Shown one piece after another: positions 26,417 through 35,012 of a stretch of 41,507 nucleotides of DNA (position 1 is the first letter of the stretch; every line of letters starts with the position of its first letter). The stretch covers positions 1 to 41,507 of the forward strand of contig JAUPTV010000227.1 of NCBI GenBank assembly GCA_030917925.1, in the 5' to 3' direction. The notes beneath the pieces are model-generated. The model searched no databases. It was given only the letters and a program-made list of their open reading frames with translations, and had not been told where the DNA came from. This DNA is from Pseudomonadota bacterium (GTDB lineage: Bacteria; Pseudomonadota; Gammaproteobacteria; Competibacterales; Competibacteraceae). Position numbers and translations under genes: made by a program.

Positions 26417-26434
26417 TCTCTCGCGGAAAATCTG

Positions 26435-27508
26435 ATGACCTCCAAGATTCTGATTCTCCCCGGCGATGGCATCGGCCCGGAAATCGTCGCCGAGGCGGTG
26501 AAAGTACTGGAATGCCTGCGCCAGGAACACGGCCTCGATATCACGCTGGATTATGGCCTGCTGGGCGGTGGCGCGGTGGATGTGCTCGGTTCGCCGTATC
26601 CCGAGGCAACCCGTCGCCAGGCGCAGGACGCCGATGCAATTCTGTTGGGCGCGGTCGGCGGGCCAAAGTGGGAGTCGCTGGACCGGCCGCAGCGCCCGGA
26701 AAGCGGTCTGCTGGCCCTTCGCACCGATCTGCAATGCTTCGCCAATTTGCGCCCGGCTATTCTCTACCCACAACTGGCTGTTGCTTCCTCGCTGAAACCG
26801 GAACTGGTCGCCGGGCTGGACATGCTCATTGTTCGCGAGTTGAACGGCGGCATTTACGTCGGCCAGCCACGCGGTATCCGCACACTGGAGAATGGCGAGC
26901 GCGAAGGCTTCAACACCATGGTTTACCGTGAATCGGAGATTGAGCGCATTGCCCGGATCGCCTTTGAGGCAGCCCGTCAGCGGCAACGCCGGGTGTGCTC
27001 AGTGGACAAGGCCAACGCCCTGGAAGTGTCTGAACTGTGGCGGGAAGTGGTTGAACGGGTTGCCAAAGATTATTCCGACGTAGCCCTTTCACACCTGTAT
27101 GTGGATAACGCCGCCATGCAACTGGTGCGTGCGCCGAAACAGTTTGATGTGCTCGTGACCGGCAACCTGTTCGGCGATATTCTGTCTGATTGCGCGGCCA
27201 TGCTGACCGGTTCAATCGGCATGTTGCCGTCGGCATCGATGAATGCACAGGGCAAGGGGTTGTATGAACCAATTCACGGCTCCGCGCCGGATATTGCCGG
27301 CAAAGGCATCGCCAATCCACTGGGGACGATTCTGTCAGTGGCGATGCTGCTGCGCTATAGCCTGAATCAGCCGGAACTGGCGGAGCGGGTGGAACATGCG
27401 GTCGGGCAGGTACTGGATCAAGGATTGCGCACCCTGGATATTACCGCGACCGGTATGACCGCGGTGGGTACCCAAGCCATGGGCGATGCCGTAGTGGCGG
27501 CGCTGTAG
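26435..27508 (+). CDS. leuB: 3-isopropylmalate dehydrogenase
   Basis: This 357-residue enzyme carries out the third step of leucine synthesis, oxidising and decarboxylating 3-isopropylmalate with NAD. Motifs: [43 protein letters not shown], the Arg/Tyr active-site segments [14 protein letters not shown] and [11 protein letters not shown], Lys in SVDKANALE, and the metal/NAD region [23 protein letters not shown] plus [14 protein letters not shown]. leuC and leuD, usually just upstream, are replaced by the IscB element. The native leader seems lost: the element's right end is about 8 bp before the ATG, and only GCGGA serves as a possible weak Shine-Dalgarno. Confidence 0.97.
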   Translation: MTSKILILPGDGIGPEIVAEAVKVLECLRQEHGLDITLDYGLLGGGAVDVLGSPYPEATRRQAQDADAILLGAVGGPKWESLDRPQRPESGLLALRTDLQCFANLRPAILYPQLAVASSLKPELVAGLDMLIVRELNGGIYVGQPRGIRTLENGEREGFNTMVYRESEIERIARIAFEAARQRQRRVCSVDKANALEVSELWREVVERVAKDYSDVALSHLYVDNAAMQLVRAPKQFDVLVTGNLFGDILSDCAAMLTGSIGMLPSASMNAQGKGLYEPIHGSAPDIAGKGIANPLGTILSVAMLLRYSLNQPELAERVEHAVGQVLDQGLRTLDITATGMTAVGTQAMGDAVVAAL

Positions 27509-27578
27509 TGAAGGTTCGATCATCGCGTTTTGGGGCGGAAGCGACCGCCTTGGGCAAATTTAATATTGAGGCAAGATA

Positions 27579-28694
27579 ATGATCAAGCGTACAGGTCTGA
27601 TCGGTTGGCGAGGCATGGTCGGTTCCGTGCTGATGGAGCGGATGCGGGCGGAAAATGATTTCGCCCTGATCGAACCGGTGTTTTTCACCACGTCCAATGT
27701 GGGGGGGCAGGGGCCGGCGATTGGCCGCGAGACGCCGCCGTTGAAGGATGCCCGGTCGATTGAGGAATTGAAGGCGCTGGATGTCATCATCACTTGCCAG
27801 GGCGGCGATTATACGAATGAGATTTATCCGCAACTGCGCGCCGCTGGTTGGCAAGGCTACTGGATCGACGCCGCCTCCGCGCTGCGCATGAAAGAGGATG
27901 CCGTCATCATTCTCGATCCGGTCAATCGCCAGGTCATTCAGAACGCGCTCGCCAAGGGTGTCAAGGACTACATCGGCGGCAACTGCACGGTGAGTCTGAT
28001 GCTGATGGGCCTGGGCGGACTGTTCGCCCACGGACTGGTGGAATGGATGAGCGCCATGACGTATCAGGCCGCCTCCGGGGCTGGTGCGCAGAATATGCGG
28101 GAACTGATCCAGCAGATGGGTGTGATTCATGGTGCTGTCGCAGATCGGCTGGATCAACCGGCTTCAGCGATTCTGGAAATTGATCGTATGGTCGCCGACA
28201 CCCTACGCTCCGGCACTTTCCCCACCGAACATTTTGGCGTCCCGCTGGCCGGCAGTCTGATCCCCTGGATCGACAAGGCCATGGATAACGGCCAGAGTCG
28301 CGAAGAATGGAAAGGGCAGGCCGAGACCAACAAGATTCTGGGCCGGGCCGATCAACCCATTCCCGTTGACGGTCTTTGCGTTCGGGTAGGCGCGATGCGT
28401 TGCCACAGTCAGGCGCTGACCATCAAGCTGACCCGCGATGCCCCGCTGGATGAGCTGGTTGAGATGATCGGCAGCGCCAATGACTGGGTGAAGGTTGTGC
28501 CCAATGAGCGGGAACGGTCGATCCGCGAACTCACGCCCACCGCTGTGACCGGGACGTTGAATGTTCCCGTGGGCCGGTTGCGCAAGCTTAATATGGGACC
28601 CCACTATCTGGGCGCGTTCACCTGCGGCGATCAACTGTTGTGGGGTGCCGCCGAACCCCTGCGGCGGATGCTACGGATGCTGCTGGAAGCCTGA
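27579..28694 (+). CDS. asd: Aspartate-semialdehyde dehydrogenase
   Basis: This 371-residue enzyme reduces aspartyl phosphate to aspartate semialdehyde with NADPH, the branch point to lysine/diaminopimelate, threonine and methionine. The N-terminal [17 protein letters not shown] is the gammaproteobacterial form of the NADP loop. The catalytic Cys136 is in GGNCTVSLM and the acid/base His276 in [15 protein letters not shown]. Length agrees with E. coli Asd (367). It follows leuB by 70 bp and precedes fimV, the common leuB-asd-fimV order. Confidence 0.98.
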   Translation: MIKRTGLIGWRGMVGSVLMERMRAENDFALIEPVFFTTSNVGGQGPAIGRETPPLKDARSIEELKALDVIITCQGGDYTNEIYPQLRAAGWQGYWIDAASALRMKEDAVIILDPVNRQVIQNALAKGVKDYIGGNCTVSLMLMGLGGLFAHGLVEWMSAMTYQAASGAGAQNMRELIQQMGVIHGAVADRLDQPASAILEIDRMVADTLRSGTFPTEHFGVPLAGSLIPWIDKAMDNGQSREEWKGQAETNKILGRADQPIPVDGLCVRVGAMRCHSQALTIKLTRDAPLDELVEMIGSANDWVKVVPNERERSIRELTPTAVTGTLNVPVGRLRKLNMGPHYLGAFTCGDQLLWGAAEPLRRMLRMLLEA

Positions 28695-28875
28695 TTTTTT
28701 TGCCCGCTTCCCGGTATCCAAATCGCAGAAATGCGCTTTAGAGAGTATCTTTTAATGAAGCTTTGAACCCAACGGCGGTTTGAAGCAAAAAAGCCGCTGG
28801 CCCGGTTATCGCCGGCGACATCCATGCCAATCCCGCCGGGACCATGACCCTCCGGCGGCGGAAGGGAGACAGGTC

Positions 28876-31167
28876 ATGTCGACCAGGATATTACTCCAAT
28901 TACTACTGTTAGCCGGGCTGGCAGCGCCACTGGGCGCATTTGCTTTAGGCGTTGGTCCGCTCACCGTCCGCTCAGCGCTCAATCAGAATTTTGAGGCCGA
29001 AATTCCCCTGATTGTGAACAATCCCGCCGAACTGGTGGGGTTGACTGCGGATTCCATTCGGATTCCGCTTCAGCAAGTGTTCACCGATATGGGCGTCGAA
29101 CGGCTGGAATTCCTCTCAAAACTGCGTTTTGCAGTTCAAACCACCCCCGGCGGCCCCAGCTTCATCAAGGTGACTTCGGTCCAACCGATTCGCGAACCCA
29201 GCTTCGACCTTTTAGTTGAAGTGGTGTGGCCGCGTGGTCGGTTGTTGCGGACGTTCCCGGTACATCTCGACCCTGAGTTATACGCGGATCGCCAAGCCCC
29301 ACCGCCCCCACAGGTGGAGGCGCTGCCGGTTCAAGCGCCAGCCGAGGCGTCACCCGTTGCTGAAGCGCCTGGCGCACCGTCTGCACCACCGGTCAGCTTT
29401 GAGAACGCCTCGCTCTACGGTCCGGTCAAGCGGGGTGAAAATCTGACGCGCATTGCCGAGAAGGTGCGTCCATCGCCTGCCATCAGTGTACCGGATATGA
29501 TGGCGATTCTGGTCGCGGGTAATCCTCAAGCGTTCAGCAATGGCAATCCCAATACGCTGCGCGTCGGCGCGACCCTCAGAGTGCCCTCGCCACAGGCGCT
29601 GGGGATGACTGGCGAGCCGGTTTCAGCGCCAGTTCCCGACATCGCAGCGGTAACTCCAGCCGAACCGCAAACCAGCCCGCTGCCATCGCCGGACGAACCG
29701 CCTGCGCTAATCACCCCGTCGATTACAGAAACCCCGTCGATTACAGAAACCCCGCCGGTTGCAGAAACCCCACCGGTTGCAGAAACCCCATCGATTACAG
29801 AAACCCCGCCAACCTCACTGGCCCCGCCACAGGAGATCATTCCGCAAGCGACGGTGCCACTGGAAGCGCCGCCGCCCGTGGTGGATACCAAGCCCCTGGA
29901 GCCGCCGCCGCCCGTGGTAGATACCAAGCCCCTGGAGCCGCCGCCGCCCGTGGTAGATACCAAGCCCCTGGAGCCGCCGCCGCCCGTGGTAGATACCAAG
30001 CCTCTGGAACCGGATGCCCCACTGCCTGCGGCGAAGCCGGTCATGCCGCCTCCGGAAACCGGTATGGACTGGTTGTCCAATCCGGTGGTTTGGATTGCCA
30101 TTGCCTTGATCGTGTTCGCCGTGGGCGCGGTCTTGTTATTGCCGCTCCTCCGGCGTCAGGCGCGTCCGAAAACCACAGCGATCATGGAGGAAGAAGCGCT
30201 GCATGAGGGCACGATAGCAACAGACGAGATCGCCGCCGCCGAACCCCGGACTTCGGTGCGCAAGCCCGAAGTAAAATCCAGAAAACCGGTTCAGTCTGCG
30301 GTTGAAGAGACTACAGCTACACCGCCGCCAGTCGCCGAACCCCCGGCCAAACCCGCCGTTAAGCCGGTGCCCAAGGTAGCTGCGCCGCCGCCCAAACCCA
30401 TCGATGAGTTATTGAAGGATATTGATTTCAGTCTGGGTGATGAGCGGTCGCAACCGATCACCGACGGAAAAGGCGCTTCACGCGGCGGCGCGGCGCGACG
30501 GATGCCCGATACCGAACCTCCTACCGCATCGGTGACCCGGACCAATGCGCCGTTGCCGCCGGTAGCGCCCGTGAAGCCGATCCAACCGGCACCCATTCCG
30601 GCTCGGGTTCCAACTCCGGAGTTGGAGCCACTGTCGGAATTACCCTCTGGATTACAATTGGACAGGCTGGAGTTTGATCTGGGCGATCTGGGATTAGAGT
30701 CCACCCGCAAGCCAGCGGAGTTGCCGCCGCTGGAGCTGAAACCCGCCACCCGGTCCGCGCCTGCCGACGATTTAGCGGCAACCATCGATTTGAACTTGCC
30801 AGGTTTTGAACCCATGAGCCGGTCCACAACGGCTGCGAAACCTGAGCAACCCAAGGCATCGGATTTCAAATTCGAGTTTACCGACGTCAGCCAGCAGTCC
30901 GGCAACGAGAATATGGCGCTGTTGGAGGATGAGTTACGCAGCTTTGGCGATGGCGGGTTCGATCTGGGCAAGATGGAACTCAGTCTACCGCCGGGCGGCG
31001 GTGGCGATACCGGCACCGATTATGTCGAAACCAAGCTGGATTTGGCCGCGGCCTATCTGGACATGGGCGACCAGGTTGGCGCTCGCGGTCTGCTGGATGA
31101 TGTTCTCAAGGAAGGTGATGCGGCGCAGAAGCAGCGCGCCGAGGATCTACTCAAGAAACTGGGCTGA
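28876..31167 (+). CDS. fimV: FimV/HubP-like pole-organising peptidoglycan-binding protein
   Basis: FimV-type proteins sit in the inner membrane at the cell pole and organise type IV pili and polar structures. The start at 28876, with GGGAG 7 nt upstream, gives 763 residues with a signal peptide ending near GAFALGVGPLTVRSALNQ. The N-terminal FimV domain is followed by a LysM motif (about residues 175-235: YGPVKRGENLTRIAEKV to LRVGATLRVP). A Pro-rich part with two tandem repeat arrays comes next, then one membrane helix (NPVVWIAIALIVFAVGAVLL), an acidic cytoplasmic part, and the conserved C-terminal FimV motif VETKLDLAAAYLDMGDQVGARGLL. It is the third gene after leuB and asd. Confidence 0.9.
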   Translation: MSTRILLQLLLLAGLAAPLGAFALGVGPLTVRSALNQNFEAEIPLIVNNPAELVGLTADSIRIPLQQVFTDMGVERLEFLSKLRFAVQTTPGGPSFIKVTSVQPIREPSFDLLVEVVWPRGRLLRTFPVHLDPELYADRQAPPPPQVEALPVQAPAEASPVAEAPGAPSAPPVSFENASLYGPVKRGENLTRIAEKVRPSPAISVPDMMAILVAGNPQAFSNGNPNTLRVGATLRVPSPQALGMTGEPVSAPVPDIAAVTPAEPQTSPLPSPDEPPALITPSITETPSITETPPVAETPPVAETPSITETPPTSLAPPQEIIPQATVPLEAPPPVVDTKPLEPPPPVVDTKPLEPPPPVVDTKPLEPPPPVVDTKPLEPDAPLPAAKPVMPPPETGMDWLSNPVVWIAIALIVFAVGAVLLLPLLRRQARPKTTAIMEEEALHEGTIATDEIAAAEPRTSVRKPEVKSRKPVQSAVEETTATPPPVAEPPAKPAVKPVPKVAAPPPKPIDELLKDIDFSLGDERSQPITDGKGASRGGAARRMPDTEPPTASVTRTNAPLPPVAPVKPIQPAPIPARVPTPELEPLSELPSGLQLDRLEFDLGDLGLESTRKPAELPPLELKPATRSAPADDLAATIDLNLPGFEPMSRSTTAAKPEQPKASDFKFEFTDVSQQSGNENMALLEDELRSFGDGGFDLGKMELSLPPGGGGDTGTDYVETKLDLAAAYLDMGDQVGARGLLDDVLKEGDAAQKQRAEDLLKKLG
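29719..29808 (+). repeat. Five 18-bp tandem repeats in fimV
   Basis: Five head-to-tail 18-bp units encode SITETP, SITETP, PVAETP, PVAETP, SITETP. Two variants alternate (TCGATTACAGAAACCCCG and CCGGTTGCAGAAACCCCA). The period keeps the frame. Confidence 0.9.
29860..30003 (+). repeat. Four 36-bp tandem repeats in fimV
   Basis: Four direct copies of a 36-bp unit, starting at 29860, 29896, 29932 and 29968, encode LEPPPPVVDTKP (LEAPPPVVDTKP in the first). Copies 2-4 are nearly identical, so copy number may vary between strains without breaking the frame. Confidence 0.93.
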
Positions 31168-31184
31168 TTTTCCAGCCTGCCCCT

Positions 31185-31213
31185 GCCCTCCCCTCCCCCA
31201 CAAGGAGGAGGGC
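31185..31213. repeat. GC-rich inverted repeat between converging fimV and mltD-like genes
   Basis: GCCCTC-CC-CTCC (31185 on) can pair with GGAGGAGGGC (31204-31213). There is no strong T tract, so it resembles a dispersed REP-type palindrome more than a terminator, though it may stop transcription in either direction. Confidence 0.45.
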
Positions 31214-31235
31214 ATCCGTTTTGAGGGAAACGGGA

Positions 31236-32468
31236 TTAACGCAACCGGGCTGTGGATACCGGTTCGGCCAGGACCAGCGCCCGATCCGCCGCGCCCCGTT
31301 GCGCCAACCGTATCATGGTCCCTGCCGGCAGCCAGACCATCGTTCCTGCCGGCAGCGGGATGCGTCCGCTCTGCGCCGGGGGATTCCAGGCCCGGTTCAG
31401 GGCGGCCAATTCACTGGAGTTCACCTCGTAATAACTGGCCAGGGTGGAAACAGCTACCGTTTGCCGGAGCCGAATCCGGTCCAGATTCAGCGGCGATTCG
31501 TAACTAAGACCTTCCGGGAAGAACTGTTGCGGATTGCGGGCAATGTTACGCGCCGCCAGGAATTCGGTATAGAAATTCCGTGAGGCAAAGCCAAAACTCT
31601 TTCCCGAATAGTTTTTCACGATGGCCGCCATGTCATCGCCCCATTCGCTTTTCGCCCGCGCCATGCCGCCGACCCCGTGATTGTAAGACGTGATCGCCAA
31701 TGGCCAACTATCCAGACGGTTGTGGGCTTTCCCCAGATATTTCGCCGCGCCCTGAGCGGAGGCTACCGGATCGCGTCGCTCGTCGACTGCCGTATTCATC
31801 ATCATGAATTGCCGGGCTGTTGCGGGCATGAATTGCCACATGCCTACCGCGCCTACCGAAGATGCTGCATGGTTTTGGAAAGAAGATTCGACATGCGGCA
31901 GATAGGCTAGATCTTCGGGCAGGCCCGCCTCGCGGAACACCTGACGGAACACGGAATCATAGCGGCCGCTGATTTCCAGACCGCGCTTGAACCGCTCGCG
32001 CATCCCGCGCTGGTTGCGCAACCGGTCACTCGCGCCAGCCATTGCTCCAGGCCCGCCGGTACTCGACTGAATGCGGTTCGCTAATGCTTGCTCGTTGGGC
32101 GTTAGCGGCGCACGAGCGGCAGTTTTGGATTCCAGTTGACGGAGGGCCGTATTAAGACCTTCATAACGCAACTTGAGATAGGTCTTCTGATCCGCGGAAT
32201 AACCTTCCCCGACCTCGCCGGGCAGGGTAATCACTTCATAAATCAGATCCATATAGCGGTTGTCGTGCAACGCAATCTGACTGCGCCCCCACACCGCATA
32301 GACGTTCTGCCAGAAAGCGATCTGCGGCTGTAAAGCAGGCGGCACAGGGAAGACCGCATCATGGCTTGCGATGGGAATTCTGGCCGGCGGCGGCGCGGGT
32401 GGGCTGGCGCAAGCCGCCAGTACCAGCGTGGTCAGAATGATCGAAAATACGCGCAGTCGCAGTCGCAT
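31236..32468 (-). CDS. MltD-like membrane-bound lytic murein transglycosylase
   Basis: This lipoprotein of 410 residues starts at the ATG at 32468, chosen because it gives a signal peptide with lipobox LAAC (Cys at about 20) and a GGGGGAAG stretch upstream. The SLT domain shows LPEDLAYLPHVESSFQNHAASSVGAVGMWQFMPATAR, with the Glu of HVESSF as catalytic residue, and later SYNHGVGGMARA. Such enzymes cleave the glycan backbone and release anhydro-muropeptides at the inner face of the outer membrane. The C-terminus has one LysM-like segment (TVAVSTLASYYEVNSSELAALN) instead of the several repeats of E. coli MltD. Confidence 0.9.
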   Translation of the reverse strand: MRLRLRVFSIILTTLVLAACASPPAPPPARIPIASHDAVFPVPPALQPQIAFWQNVYAVWGRSQIALHDNRYMDLIYEVITLPGEVGEGYSADQKTYLKLRYEGLNTALRQLESKTAARAPLTPNEQALANRIQSSTGGPGAMAGASDRLRNQRGMRERFKRGLEISGRYDSVFRQVFREAGLPEDLAYLPHVESSFQNHAASSVGAVGMWQFMPATARQFMMMNTAVDERRDPVASAQGAAKYLGKAHNRLDSWPLAITSYNHGVGGMARAKSEWGDDMAAIVKNYSGKSFGFASRNFYTEFLAARNIARNPQQFFPEGLSYESPLNLDRIRLRQTVAVSTLASYYEVNSSELAALNRAWNPPAQSGRIPLPAGTMVWLPAGTMIRLAQRGAADRALVLAEPVSTARLR

Positions 32469-32584
32469 GAGTGCTTCCCCCTTTGGTGGCGCGATGAAAG
32501 AAACCGGCGGTTCGTTCGTTCTTGTTTTGAACATCCCGAACCGGTGCTACTACAAAAAATCATTGATTATTAAGTTTTCCTGAT

Positions 32585-33346
32585 TTACCGGGGCAGTACG
32601 CCGGAAAAATTCAAAGCCCAGCGGCCATCGCTGCCCGGCGGTCCCAGCAGATTCATGGCCTGGCGCAACGCTTGATTACCGGGGTCGCGAACCGACGCCT
32701 GACCGTTGAACCGGTAACGGCCATCCGGCAGCAGGCTGAATGCGCCTTCCAGCGCCAGCGGTCCGTCATGATCCTGAATAACGCCCTGTACGCCTTCCGG
32801 GTCAGCCGGGGTCAGTTGCGCGGTAAAATCACCCAGCGTCAAGGGCTGACCCAGCGTTACGCGCAGATTCAGCAAATGGACGACGCCATCCGCCGCCAGT
32901 GGCTGACCTGCCGGGTTCAGACGGACTTCACGCAGGTTAAAATCTGCTACGCCCTGCACCGGCCATTGCGGTTGGCCCATAGCGATGGCCAGTTCGGTGA
33001 GGCGCAGGTTCCCGGTGAATTCCCGAAGGCGCCGCTGACGCGCCGGGTTGATCGCGGCTTTTCCAGCCAGCTTAATATCCGGATCATCGGTCTTCACATG
33101 AAATTCCAGCCAACCGGTCAATAACGCCAGTGGCCGCCAGTCCCAGTTCAGTTGATCAATCTGCGCGCCATGCCAACTGACGCCGCTCGCTACGCCATTC
33201 GTCGCGCCGCCCTCAACCGTTTGCACCCGCAATCCCGGAATCTGCTCGGTGAGCGGGTCGATGAGCATCGTCGCCGGGGCCAGCCACAGCAGGAACCCCA
33301 GGAACGCCAGCAGGCCCAGCGAACCGTAGCGCAGCGCATTTTTCAT
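32585..33346 (-). CDS. gspN: Type II secretion system protein N
   Basis: This 253-residue protein has one N-terminal membrane helix (LGLLAFLGFLLWLAPATMLI) and a periplasmic domain with the GspN pattern GVSWHGAQIDQLNWDWRPLALLTGWLEF and a C-terminal GRWALNFSGVLPR. GspN is an accessory inner-membrane component found in some type II systems; its exact job is unclear. It is the last gene of the gspG-N run and overlaps gspM by 4 bp. Confidence 0.92.
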   Translation of the reverse strand: MKNALRYGSLGLLAFLGFLLWLAPATMLIDPLTEQIPGLRVQTVEGGATNGVASGVSWHGAQIDQLNWDWRPLALLTGWLEFHVKTDDPDIKLAGKAAINPARQRRLREFTGNLRLTELAIAMGQPQWPVQGVADFNLREVRLNPAGQPLAADGVVHLLNLRVTLGQPLTLGDFTAQLTPADPEGVQGVIQDHDGPLALEGAFSLLPDGRYRFNGQASVRDPGNQALRQAMNLLGPPGSDGRWALNFSGVLPR

Positions 33347-33825
33347 GGTCGGGTTCCCTGAAGGATCAGCCGGGCATTGACCAGACCGGAGATTTCGGTG
33401 CGATCAACGCTCAAATTGATGAGGACGATGGGATGTTCACGTTCCAGGGTTCCAATCCACGGGAGTAGTTTGTCGAACTCGACGGCATCCAGGCGGGCGC
33501 TCAGCTTATCCTCGCCTTGCGGGGTAATCTGTTTTAGGGCTGCGCCCAATCCTGCCGCTCGTGCGGTCTGATCGACCACGGTCAACAAGGAACGACCGTC
33601 ACTTCTGGGCCGCGCCGTTCCGCTTAGTCGTTGAATGTCCTGAGCGGCTTGCTGCATCCAGGCCAGGTCAGCGCGCTGTTCAGCGACACTCTGCTGGAGT
33701 CGGCGATGGCTGACCTGGAACGGTTCCCAGACCAGCACATAGATCAGGACAGCCAGCGTAACCGCCAGGCCGCCGCTAACCAGGGCGCGTTCACGGGTGG
33801 CGAGGCTCTCCCACCAGGCTTTCAC
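33343..33825 (-). CDS. gspM: Type II secretion system protein M
   Basis: This 160-residue bitopic inner-membrane protein starts WWESLATRERALVSGGLAVTLAVLIYVLVWEPF, a family-typical cytoplasmic tip plus helix, then a coiled coil and a ferredoxin-like periplasmic domain. It partners GspL in the assembly platform. It overlaps gspL and gspN by 4 bp on each side, so translation is coupled. Confidence 0.93.
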   Translation of the reverse strand: MKAWWESLATRERALVSGGLAVTLAVLIYVLVWEPFQVSHRRLQQSVAEQRADLAWMQQAAQDIQRLSGTARPRSDGRSLLTVVDQTARAAGLGAALKQITPQGEDKLSARLDAVEFDKLLPWIGTLEREHPIVLINLSVDRTEISGLVNARLILQGTRP

Positions 33826-35006
33826 GAGGCAACCTTTTTTAGCGTCACTTTACTTTCCATCCGTCCTTCGCGCTGCGTCGTGCGAATTTCCGCCCGCAGT
33901 CCGGGTTGTTGCTCCAGTTGTTGCCGGAGTTGATCCAGCACTGCCGGGTTGCCGCCCTCCAGCGCCAGATCAAGTTGCCCTTCACGATAGCTGACGCCGC
34001 GCAGGGTGATGTCGGGAAACCGCACCAGAGGTTGTGCGCCCTGATGGAGCAATTCCAGAAACGCCCCGCCTGTGGTCCCGGCCGGAGCCAACTCCCGTAA
34101 TCGGGTTTCCAGTTGAACTTTGGGATTCACAATCCGGGCCGCACCCGGAACCGCGTCCTTGTAGACCTGTTCCATGGCGGCGCGCAAAGCACTGTGTTCC
34201 CGTTGCAGTCGCCCATGTTCCCAGAGTAATCCGATCCCCTGGACGAGGAGCCACACGCTGGCCAGGATCGCTGCCGACCGCCAGGGTCGCAACCGGCGTT
34301 GCCACTGCATCTGTCGGCTGTAGGGGCCTTGCAGCAGATTCAGGACAGCATCAGGCCGATAGCCAACGGCGAATAAGGGCAGCGGTTCGACCAGTTCACT
34401 TTCAATCTGCCGGGCCACATCCAGCGTCAGGGGCGGCGGATTCCCCCAGATGCGCAAGCGCTGCGGTTTAGCATTGCCCGCTTCCACCAGCGCCTGGTGC
34501 AGAAACAGCTCCAGCGTCTCCGGGTCGGTGACGAAACCTTCCCAGCGGCCGGTGCGCACCACGACCCGCAAGCCTTCGGCCAGGAGACTCCATTCCCCAT
34601 CTTGCCAGGGCAGGAGTAGCGGCTCGGGAATCACGGCAAGCGGGGTGAGTCCGGCCTGGGCAACGGTTTCCAGCCAACCGCGCAGTACCGCGTGATCGAC
34701 CGTCGCCACCGGCAGATGATCGCCATCCGGGGCTTGACCCAGCGCAAAGTGCAGGGTCTCAATGTCGTCGGCCAGTTGATCTTCCAGGGCGTAAGGTACC
34801 GCGCGCGCCCACAAGGCCCGTTTGCGGCCCGGCAAGGGAATGCGATGCAGGGTAATGGCTTCTCCCGGCGCTGCGAGCATCCAGCGGGCGCTACCCGCCT
34901 GACTGGCCAGTTCGGCCAGGGGGCCACGCTGGACGGCACCATCCGGGCGCAACCATTCCGCCTGATCAGGGGAGCGCAACCGGAAAAAACTCAAGGGAGC
35001 GGGCAC
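33822..35006 (-). CDS. gspL: Type II secretion system protein L
   Basis: This 394-residue protein has a cytoplasmic actin-like domain that docks the GspE ATPase (FFRLRSPDQAEWLRPDG at the start, RKRALWARAVPYALEDQLADDIETLHFALG as the conserved core). A membrane helix (AAILASVWLLVQGIGLLWEHG, about 265-285) and a periplasmic domain follow. gspE itself is not in the window. It starts 6 bp after gspK and overlaps gspM by 4 bp. Confidence 0.95.
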   Translation of the reverse strand: MPAPLSFFRLRSPDQAEWLRPDGAVQRGPLAELASQAGSARWMLAAPGEAITLHRIPLPGRKRALWARAVPYALEDQLADDIETLHFALGQAPDGDHLPVATVDHAVLRGWLETVAQAGLTPLAVIPEPLLLPWQDGEWSLLAEGLRVVVRTGRWEGFVTDPETLELFLHQALVEAGNAKPQRLRIWGNPPPLTLDVARQIESELVEPLPLFAVGYRPDAVLNLLQGPYSRQMQWQRRLRPWRSAAILASVWLLVQGIGLLWEHGRLQREHSALRAAMEQVYKDAVPGAARIVNPKVQLETRLRELAPAGTTGGAFLELLHQGAQPLVRFPDITLRGVSYREGQLDLALEGGNPAVLDQLRQQLEQQPGLRAEIRTTQREGRMESKVTLKKVAS

Positions 35007-35012
35007 GGGGTC

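Larger units (their letters stand above)
24752..26426 (+). mobile_element. IscB-type element (IS200/IS605-like, no TnpA)
   Basis: The left part has a short hairpin CGCCC-TAAA-GGGCG (24765-24778). The right part has a longer one, CCCCGGCC-TGAA-GGCTGGGG (26397-26416), then TCTCTCGCGG, which I recall as typical of right ends of this group. Between them lie a structured non-coding region and one gene, iscB. The exact ends are inferred and could shift by several bases. No Y1 transposase gene is present, so movement would need a transposase supplied elsewhere. Confidence 0.7.

Noticed and set aside
29719-30003. Possible CRISPR array
   Set aside because: The units are directly head-to-tail with no spacers, in frame within fimV; no cas genes are present.
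29526-30101. Gly-rich minus-strand frame opposite fimV
   Set aside because: The repeats GGGGSRGLVSTT are the complement of the 36-bp units of fimV.
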